A stretch of DNA of 64,000 bases, taken from NCBI RefSeq assembly GCF_964355755.1, contig NC_092671.1:23517070-23581069 (forward strand), given 5' to 3'. Below the pieces are notes generated by a model that saw nothing but the letters and a program-made list of their open reading frames with translations, had not been told where the DNA came from and did not search any database. Positions 55,612-64,000 of this stretch are shown one piece after another. A program made the translations under genes and the position numbers. The DNA comes from Antedon mediterranea (lineage: Eukaryota > Echinodermata > Crinoidea > Comatulida > Antedonidae). The first letter of the stretch is position 1; each line of letters opens with the position of its first letter.

Positions 55612-56215
55612 CCTGAGAGTCAAATGTAACGTTGGTAAATTATTCTAATAAATTTCTTCGATACATTTAAACCTAATGCATTAGCATTGTATACTTGCAT
55701 AATAAATCTCCCGCACATTACATCAATTTTAAGTTGTTAAATTAATGTGTAAAACCAGATATTCTATGACAGAATAGGACATGTCAATCTCCGACATCGC
55801 TGCTGTCACATACCTCGCGTCGAGCTGGCGAGGAAAACTAAACAGCCGTTCAAAATATGGAACGTACCATTCGCTGATAGGGTGCATTAATGTATTAAAC
55901 GGAAAACGTCACAACTAGCGCGTACAATATTTTACTCACTACAATGTTCACCGGATTATAATAGTTCAATCTTTGAAATTCGGGATTTACGCCTCATGCA
56001 CCATTTTAAAATGTAGTTCGCACAATTACCATGCACAATACGTTTGTAATCTATGTTTTATCGATGTCAATGTAGATTTAGCTATAATTTAATACCAAAA
56101 TCCATAATATTTTTCCATAAACGGTTATTCAAAATTGTATTTTTTCACCAAAATTTACCTTTCGTTACGAAAAACCTATTTATAGAAGACGATTTTCATA
56201 TCAAATTAAAGCTAA
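55612..56215. repeat. Third, partial copy of the 2.0-kb element
   Basis: Matches 51900-52530 in the same orientation (GTCAAATGTAACGTTGGTAA, GGACATGTCAATCTCCGACA, TTATAGAAGACGATTTTCA). Truncated at both ends and joined directly to the repeat at 56216. Confidence 0.88.
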
Positions 56216-56700
56216 TTTTCACAATTTAAAAAATAAAAATGGACATTCTTTATGGTATGTGTGATTTTTCTTTAAAAGATTTGAATAATAAATACTTCAT
56301 ATCGAGGCTTTTAATAAATATTTTTTTATTTTAAGAGAAAAATTCACATAGCATGTGGAACTATATTATCTTGGCGTAGGAAGACAAACAAATTCCAGGT
56401 CATGAGAGGCTCAACTTTAAAAAAAAGGTTGAATAGGGTAAGGTCACTGGTTACTTTTTGAGTAAACAATCTAGCGCGTATGATCGTACGCGCTAGATGA
56501 TACGATATTTTAACTACATTTTTTACTTGTTTGGTTGGATGTAATGGAAATAAAAAATAGTTGATCTGGTGGAATGATTTGTAAATAAACAAACACTTGA
56601 AAGAATTATGTTTACAGTTCAATTATTTTCAGAATAATAATATATAAAAATGTGTTTACCAATGGCCAAATAATCGCGTCAATGACAGAAAAGTGTTGAA
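56216..56700. repeat. Second copy of the 37560-38110 repeat
   Basis: Direct match to 37580-38080 with many small differences. In the left copy this repeat precedes the nested elements; here it directly follows the truncated 2.0-kb copy, so the block order is partly duplicated. Confidence 0.85.
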
Positions 56701-59240
56701 AAAATAGATGCTTACACACTGTTTAATAGGCTAGAGAAACGGTTTCCATCACACTTAATAGCAATACATAATGTAAATTTAAATAAATCCTTTCTAAATA
56801 CTGTACGGATCTTTTTCGACGAACTAATAATAAACTTTGATCGAAAAACCTTCAAACATAATTAACATTTGGTAATGCAGTACTCCGAAAATGCCTCGAT
56901 AGTGCATGTGTTGTGTACCGTGTTTTGGTGGTCTGTTAACCTCAGAGATATATACCCTACAGCCGGGTGAATAACTCAATGTAATTTGGTATACAATGAT
57001 TGCAGTAATCGCCGTGTCTATAACACAAATCAAGAAACGCTAAATACGCCACATACTTTTTTCGGCCGTCCCGTGTACATAAAAGACATTTCATGTTTAT
57101 TTTATGCCTATAAAATAATAAAAGAACACCATGTTTCTCGTTTATTTTTATCGTTTATACTGCATACCATAATATTATACAAAAAACCTTCATGCGCGAG
57201 AAAAAAGTTCCCGATATTACACTCCACTCAGGGGTGTAAATATACCACGCTAACGCTTGCACACATGGACCAGGTTGGCGGAAATTAACTGCAATGGAAA
57301 ATGGTGTATTTTTGGAGAGTGATGACGTCAGTATTCACACGAGGAGCGAGCTAGACAACGTGATGCTGGTAGTTTTAGGAGTGCGTGTGTTTTGAAAATA
57401 ACTCAGTTGTTGGTATTTTCCGAAGATTTTAAATCGCGTTTTCTTTTTAAACTCTTCAATTCATGCATAATAGTAATTGAACTCTTAGCTCTTTCACTGT
57501 GTAGGCCTAGGCCTATTTACACAACTATTAGTGCTAACCCCAGCTCTAGGCCTAGTAGGGCCTAGCCTACTCTTAGTCTTAATTAAAAGATTAATCCACG
57601 TCTAGCGATGGTCAATCGCGGGTAGATTGCATCTTTATTTTTATTTTTTTTTTTGAGAATTAAGGGGGTGGCCACCCTATTCACAACACCCCCCCCCCCC
57701 CCACTAGATCCGCCACTGCGAATGCTTTTTCACTTTTACCTGATCTTTGTTGCGCTTGTATTTCTATATAAAAAATGCACCTAGAGTTGAAATAACACTT
57801 TATATTGCTTCTCTAAACGAACATGTGTGAGCCCTAAAATGTCTGAATTGGTTGTTTGCTATAGAAGTTCCTCGTCTGCTGAAAATATATTGCGCATGAT
57901 TGATCAAATTAAGGTCATGTAATGGAAAATAGCAATGGGAGAAATTTTATTTTTTATCGTTTTTAAATCAATATTTCTCTCAAATGACAGGATAACTTTT
58001 GTGGAACTTTTTGGCTATTAAGCATTCCTATATTATAGTTTAACAATAGACAAAAGTTCTTTTATTATGCTTAATGAGGAATTGGAAAAAATCTTTTCAG
58101 CTTCACCGAAAAGTTGATTTGTGCTGGCTACGACCCTGAAAAAATAACTCTTTGCCACATTGGTTTTATGTATATTTTTATCTAGAAACATGATTTTTGA
58201 TAACGTTATAAAACAAGTATCTACTATTTTTATTGCTATTTTTATATTGGCATTTTTATTAAGATTAAGCATGAGAAAGTCACAATACACAATAAAAGAT
58301 GATTGAATGTATTTTAACAACCAAATAATACTGGTATGTAAAAATGAGAATGAATTCAATGGATTACTATTGTTTAAAAATAAGTGTAACGCTCGTAGCG
58401 TCGTACGTTAATCGGTATACAACAAAAAAACTTCCAACCAGGTTTTGCACTTCATTGATTTATTGTGGTTCAAACTGAAAATGTAACAAAATAATACAAT
58501 AAAGAACTACAATGTATCCAGGTTAAATTAGCAAAATGTAGAAATGGTATTAAGCCTAAACTAAACTAAAGAGAGTAATCAAAGGAAGCAAATAACGAAC
58601 TTACATCACTGGCCTGTTTGGTGTAATACAAAGGTATGCAAAGGATTACCGCTCACGAAATGAAAAGAACGACAACGACAAGCGCAGCACAGTAAATGGG
58701 AATAATAGAAACAAAAGAACGGGAAATTTACATATTATGTCAGGTGCAGTTTAACATAGCAGAAATAAAGCGTTGCGTTACTAACAATAAGCATTATACT
58801 GATTTCCATATACTTTTGCACTATAAATTGCATTTTATCGGAAAATCGGAAATCAGGCCCGTTCCTTTGCATATTGTACAGTACAACTGGCTGTATATTC
58901 GCAAGCCAACTAAAACAAGTACTGTACAGCCAATAAAAAAGTGGACCCGCTTTGTTCTATTCAATAACAATTATCATAACAATCTGAAATATATGTTAAA
59001 ATACACCAATGAGAAGCAAATAGCACAACAATGAAATTGGTAAAGATCCTAAACAATGTTATTAAAAAAATACACGAAGTTTGTATTGCACAGCATTGTA
59101 GGTTCTAACTATTGTGGGATTAAATTATTTATTATAGTGCTCAGTATTTATTTTTCTCGTGATCAGTAATCTGCAGCTTTGAGGACTAACACGGAAAGTA
59201 TTGGAAAGAGGATGAGTTTTATCTTTCATGATATTTCTAA
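56701..59240. other. Intergenic, no supported gene
   Basis: AT-rich. Holds AGGCCTAGGCCTA clusters (about 57504-57570) and a C-run (57687-57702) ending ACTAGATCCGCCACTGCG, similar to ends near 10605. ORFs of 69-112 codons here show no family resemblance or conservation. Confidence 0.45.
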
Positions 59241-62200
59241 TAATAACTAGACATGAAACTCGTCACTTTGACGAGTTAGTTATCCGCACGACAAACGCCA
59301 CGAGCACGTCATACGTTGGAATATTGCACACAGAAAAAGATTATGACATTATGACCTGGGCTGAAGAATATGATTATGTTGTTATTGCTGAATTCTGTTA
59401 TTTTGTGTCATATAGTATACACAGTATAATCTGTATACATATCACAATCACATACAGTGTAGAATAGGGGAAAATACGGGACCCGCTATTTATTCCAATT
59501 TTTAACATGCTGACGGTTTCAAAATGAAACGCGAAGGTAGCAATTTCATAAGGAAATTATCTCAGCAACAACATATTAGCGTGTACAAGAAATTTGAATA
59601 CGTGAAATATTGATGCGCGCTCTTTTAAATGTAATGAATTATAACGCAAAAGTTGAAAATACGACTTTTTTTATATAACTGGCCATATGATGACGTCACA
59701 ACATCCGATTAGCAAAATGTTCACATGATTTTGTATCTACAATTCAATAGCTTCCAGAAAACGTTTTAATCATGATTATCACATTTCATTCTTATGAGCT
59801 ATAACAGATTAAATTTTACTGTAAATATGAAATTTATGCCACATGTAATTTAAATTTTTAGGCATGATGACGTCATAAAAATAAAAATATTTTTAACTCG
59901 TGCGAAAGATAGTTGATTGACCTAGACAATATCAAAATCGGGGTGAAAATGGAAAACGGATAAGTGTAGATGCGCTCTATTAAATGTGATGAGCTATGAA
60001 GAAAGATACAAAAATCCTAAATTTTATATTCGCGTGGCCTTACGATGACATCACAATGTCCTGTTAGCCATATTAATGCATGATCCGATATCTACAACTC
60101 ATCAACTTCCAGAATATGTAATAAAAATAACTTTCATTGTTTAGTATAGAAATTACGACTGTTTAAAAAAAGGCTTAATTTTGACGAATTTTTGATTTTT
60201 TTCATCAAAAACCCGTGCAAATTGTTCAATTCTACGTGCTCGTATAACGTCATTTTAAGTCAAAATTGTTTAAAAGTTTGTAAAATTACTAGAAAAGGCT
60301 GGAAAAACATAAATCACTCGAAAAAGGAATGTTTTTAACGCTACGTGCGCACCGCGCACGTAAAAAATTGCGGGTGCGTGGGAATTTTTGACATGCTCTA
60401 AATGACATGAAACGCGTAGAAAGTCGATTAGAAATTGTTTTTTCGCTTTTTTTAAATTTTAAATGCGCGTGCGCGCGTAAATTTGTGTAAAACTCGCAAT
60501 TTTTTTTCCACAGAAAGTTAGCGCACGATATAAATTAAACTTCTGCAAAGTTTCAATTCAAAATGTTATTTGGTTTTTGACCTATGTTAAATACGCGAAA
60601 TTCATAAAATCGCGCGTAAGTCACGTTGCGCAACTCTGACGTCATTCAAAAATAGGAGGTGCACAACTTCACATAAATGCCCACATGTTGTCAAAGTTAT
60701 GAAATGTTACGTTTACACATGTTAGAGAAACGCTCTACACAAAAATGGAAGGAAAGAAATAAGAATAATACAGAAAAACTAGATTTGAACTCGTCACTTT
60801 GACGAGTTCGGGTTATCCGCGCAAACGCAACATGCACAAACTTAACCATATGAACCTCGACAATTATTATTCCATCCTATGACATGAAATAAAAATGTTT
60901 ACAGTGCTGAATTGTACCTATTTTGTAGCATACATCATATTACAGTATTTACAGAATACGCTGTATATGTTATGATACAGTGTAGCATAGACGATATTAC
61001 GAGACCCATCTTTGAAATCCAATTATTAACACGATGACGTCATCAAATCGACGTATAAAGATAACAATTTTAGAAGATAATTATCTAAATAATTACATTA
61101 ATACAAATTTTAAGAAATTTAAATCCGTAAAATATAGATGCGCGCTCTTTTAAATGTGATGAACTATGACGCAAAATATGAAAATACGACTTTTTGTATT
61201 CAACTGGCCATATGATGACGTCACAACATCTAATTGGCAAAATATTCACATGAATCTGTATCTACAATCCAATAGCTTCCAGAAAACGTTTTAATCATGA
61301 TGATCACTTTTTATTCTGACGAGCTATAACAGATTGAAATTTACTGTAAAGATGAAAATAGGTGACCCACGTTATTTACATTTTTAGACATGATGACGTC
61401 ATAAAAATTAAAATATTTTTAACTCATGCGAAAGATAGTTGTTGACCTAGACAGTATTAAAATATCTTAGGAAATGGAATACGTATAAGCGATATGCGCT
61501 CTATTTAATGTAATGAGCAATAGCGAAACAGTAAAAAATCCAATATTTTACATTCGTGTGGCCATACGATGACGTCATAACATCCGAGGGGTAAAGATTC
61601 TGCATGAATTCATATCTACAACATATCTGCTTACATATTAAATTAAAAAAATTGGGGGTAACGGTTGATCCTGAGGAGCTATAATAGATTCAAAGTAGGC
61701 ATAATTTTGACAATATTTTGTCACTTTTGCAACTAAAAGGCACGCAAATTGTCTAAATCAACGTGTTCGTATGACGTCATTTTAATTTGAAATGATGTAA
61801 ATCTTTTTTAAAATGACTAAGAAAGGCTGTAAAATCATAATTCAAGAAAAAAACACATGATTTTCATGCTCCGTGCGCACCTTACACGTAATTTTTTTCG
61901 CGCGCGTGGGAATTTTTGACATGCTAAAAATGTCATGATCAGCGTAGAAAGTTGATTAGAAATTAATTTTGCGCATTTTGAAATTTTAAATGCGCGTGCG
62001 CGCGTAACTTCTTGTGAAACATGTCATTTTTAATCAATAGAAAGTTTGCCCTTGATATGACTTAAATTTTCACCAAGTGTCAATACAAAACGACTTTTGG
62101 TTTATAATCTATGACGAATCATTGAAATTCATAAAATCGCGTGTAACTTACGCTGCGCAACTCTAACGTCATATAACAAAGTTTCTTGCACATCTACAGC

Positions 62201-62331
62201 TGCAGGTCAATCTTTTGACAAAGTTATACAATCTTATGTTGACAAGGATGAGAGATATGCGACGCACAAAAATCCGGGAAAGAAAGAAGAATAACAAAGA
62301 AGATGAAAAAAAAGATATTTACAATCACAAG
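59241..62331 (+). repeat. Second array of the 1.53-kb unit, two copies
   Basis: Unit starts at about 59247 and 60778, each with the AACTCGTCA/TGACGAGTT palindrome. The first unit is close to those at 1-6716; the second is more diverged. GCGCACCG landmarks lie at 60347 and 61876. Same orientation as the left array, 52 kb away. No coding capacity. Confidence 0.92.
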
Positions 62332-62424
62332 GGTTATCCGCAACTTCTAAGTTGCGGATAACCAAAAAAAAAAAAATGATGATCCCATACAATCACAAGG
62401 AGTTATCCGCCGAGTGCGGATAAC
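62332..62424 (+). repeat. Hairpin pair ending the right array
   Basis: Hairpins at 62332-62363 (GTTATCCGCAACTT/AAGTTGCGGATAAC) and 62401-62424 (GTTATCCGC/GCGGATAAC), each preceded by ACAATCACAAG and with an A-run between. Same layout as 6717-7010. Confidence 0.9.
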
Positions 62425-62737
62425 ATAATAATAATAATACCACATTTATATAGCGCCCTTTTCATGAGTAATCATGTTCAAAGGCGCTTTACAAGCATTA
62501 TTACCCCAGTATTTTTTTGGGATCAAACACGTATGGAAACATACTCCCATAATGCAGGTAACCAGCGCAAAGTTGTGTTTAGATCTAACTGGGTACCCAT
62601 TTATACACCTGGGTGGAGAGAGGCAACGTAAGTAAAGTATCTTGCCTACGGATACAAGCAATGCGGCGAGAGTTGGATTCGAACCTAGGTCTGACGATCG
62701 GTAGTCCAACGTCCAACACACTGCGCCATACGCCCTT
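62425..62737 (-). mobile_element. tRNA-derived SINE
   Basis: Minus strand. The 5' head is tRNA-like: A-box-like TGGCGCAGTGT (62718-62728) and B-box GGTTCGAATCC (62675-62685). The body has CACCTGGGTGGAGAGAGGCA and AAGTATCTTGCC. The 3' tail reads AAAGCGCC..AAGGGCGCTATATAAATG then (ATT)n at 62425-62438. It inserted immediately beside the last hairpin. Not a functional tRNA, because the tRNA fold is incomplete. Confidence 0.87.
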
Positions 62738-62814
62738 ACTAATCTTATTTAAAATAAAGTATTTTTTTTTAACCAATCCAGTGACGCGACTTGAGCGTCT
62801 TCAAATAATTGTTT

Positions 62815-62995
62815 GGAATTCCAATTCGATTGGGAACTTTCGTAGTCAACATCAAGATTTGTTTCATACTTTTTGTATTTGAATTGTAAACGGATGGTGC
62901 TCAACAAAAAATCATTCAAATTGAAAATGAGAAAAATCTCACTGCTCCAAATACTTTGTTAAATAGGTACTCAATGGAAAAACTGTATTCAATAA
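62815..62995 (+). repeat. Dispersed repeat, relative of 8735-8960
   Basis: Ordered shared blocks with 8735-8960 (ATTCGATTGGGAACT, TACTTTTTG, TACTCAATGGAAAAACT). It ends at the (AAT)n run at 62992-63012. Confidence 0.5.
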
Positions 62996-63475
62996 TAATA
63001 ATAATAATAATTTAGGTATTTGTATAGCACCAAAATCAACTAAACCGAAGTAAAAATCAAAGGCGCTTATATTGGATGTTAAAAAGATGCGTTTTAAGTT
63101 CTTTTTAAAAAATAGCAATAGAAGTTGAATGAGTAAAATGACGAGGGAGAGAATTCCAAAGAGAAGCAGCAGCAGAGAACATAAAAGGCCTTTGTCCATA
63201 AGACTTGGTGTTAATTCTAGGAACAAGTAGTAGGTTTTGATCAGCCGAACGAAGACGAGCAAGAGGGGTGTAGGTGGGAAGAAGATCAAGGAGATAAGTA
63301 GGTTGTTTAAGAAGTAGCGCTTTAAATGTTAGTAAAAGGATCTTATATTTTATACGGGAGTCAATAGGTAGCCAATAGAGGTTATATAAAATAGGAGATA
63401 TGTGTGAGGATCTTCTAGTAAGAGTTAGAATGCGTGCAGCAGTGTTCTGGAGACGTTTAAGTCGATTCATTGAAG
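62990..63475 (-). pseudogene. L2/CR1-type LINE, C-terminal ORF2 and tail
   Basis: The minus-strand frame begins NRLKRLQNTAARILT, then HISPILYNLYWLPIDSRI, KILLLTFKALL, SADQNLLLVPR and AAASLWNSLPRHF. It shifts frame to FKKNLKRIFLT at about 63110. This is the post-RT C-terminal region of CR1/L2-type LINEs. The 3' end reads GGTGCTATACAAATACC followed by (ATT)n. RT itself is missing; 5' truncated at about 63475. Confidence 0.88.
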
Positions 63476-63778
63476 ATTTTGGTAGGGCAAAAAAAAGAGT
63501 GTATTATGTATAAAATTATTAATAAAAGTGCTCCAACTTACCTGGATACAATTACCCTGACGAGACAACGTCACAATCACAGTACAAGATTTGCTAGAGA
63601 CAGCATTTCGATCCAAATTCCAGTCATAGGAACTCACAACAGGTCAACTTTCTTAATAACTAGCATTCAGTTATGGAATTCACTCCCCTATTTTGTTCAA
63701 AGCTCCTCTTCATTACAATTATGTAAACAGAGATCTAAAGGCTACTTTTGTGAAATTCTTAGATTAAGAGAAATTTAA
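63470..63778 (+). pseudogene. Second LINE C-terminal fragment, opposite strand
   Basis: 102 codons: MYKIINKSAPTYLDTI, RHNHSTRFARDS, STFLITSIQLWNSLPYFVQ and KQRSKGYFCEILRL. Same kind of post-RT domain (APTYL..STR..LWNSLP), from a different LINE family. It abuts the minus-strand LINE head to head and stops just before the hairpin at 63781. Confidence 0.75.
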
Positions 63779-63780
63779 TT

Positions 63781-64000
63781 AGTTATCCGCTTGGTAGAGC
63801 GGATAACTCCTTGTAACTGTCCTGTTTCATCATCTTTTTTTTCTTTTCTGTATTATACTTTCCTTCTGTCATTTTTGTTTGTCGCGTTTCTCTAAAACGT
63901 GTAAAAAGAACATATCGTAACTTTGTCAACATATCAACATTTACGTGAACTTGTGCACCTTCAATTTTTGAATTACGTCAGAGTTGCGCAACTTGACTTA
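63781..64000 (-). repeat. Inverted copy of the unit's 3' end, cut by window edge
   Basis: Hairpin AGTTATCCGC/GCGGATAACT at 63781-63808. Then, on the minus strand, the same order as 6560-6790: AGTCAAGTTGCGCAACTCTG, TTGAAGGTGCACAAGTTCAC, AACATATCGTAACTTTG-like text, and GACAGAAGGAAAG. It runs off the window. Confidence 0.9.

Noticed and set aside
62675-62737. tRNA gene with A and B boxes
   Set aside because: Anticodon and acceptor stems do not pair properly and the body continues into a SINE tail with (ATT)n.

Overview
The window is animal (metazoan) nuclear DNA: AT-rich, split genes with GT-AG introns, and dense transposable elements. The only gene that looks intact is FAIM (Fas apoptotic inhibitory molecule), four exons on the + strand spread over 23 kb. 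The mix of elements (Mag-like Ty3/Gypsy, L2/CR1-type LINEs with a tRNA-derived SINE, Penelope and Tc1 remnants, many foldback and TIR elements) and the frequent AGGCCT/CCTAGG clusters suggest a marine invertebrate, perhaps an echinoderm or other non-vertebrate deuterostome. That placement is inference; no marker gene fixes it.

Layout. 1-7010: tandem array of about 1.53-kb non-coding units ending in clusters of short hairpins with the stem AGTTATCCGC/GCGGATAACT; a foldback element follows (7016-7210). 8182-31166: FAIM. Intron 1 (6.8 kb) holds short tandem repeats, a repeat copy and candidate alternative first exons. Intron 2 (11.6 kb) holds a degraded minus-strand Gypsy element (about 16.9-22.05 kb) carrying four smaller elements, a TIR transposon with an internally inverted ORF (22.58-24.43 kb), and a LINE 3' end (25.65-26.84 kb). 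Intron 3 holds diverged copies of the 1.5-kb unit and a SINE-like segment.

31.2-45.5 kb has no intact gene: a Penelope-like scrap, a foldback element whose terminal inverted repeats are each built of 13 matching 16-bp repeats (33862-35990), a three-level nest of TIR elements (38223-43202), a LINE fragment, minisatellites and a pogo-like MITE. 46.1-49.8 kb holds two convergent, damaged coding units: a + strand protein with a C-terminal BEN-like domain interrupted by an in-frame TGA, and a - strand Tc1-type transposase with one spliced intron and several frameshifts. 50884-55180 is a second, inverted copy of the 2.0-kb TIR element also seen at 40194-42200, split by a young internally deleted Gypsy LTR element with a 5-bp target duplication and an exact empty site. 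Repeat fragments follow to 56.7 kb, then 2.5 kb with little to name.

59.2-62.42 kb: a second array of the 1.5-kb unit with hairpin end, followed by a tRNA-derived SINE, opposed LINE C-terminal fragments, and at the right edge an inverted copy of the same unit. FAIM is the only host gene I can support. The most unusual items are the hairpin-bearing 1.5-kb repeat family, the foldback element with in-register repeat arms, and the BEN/transposase pair.
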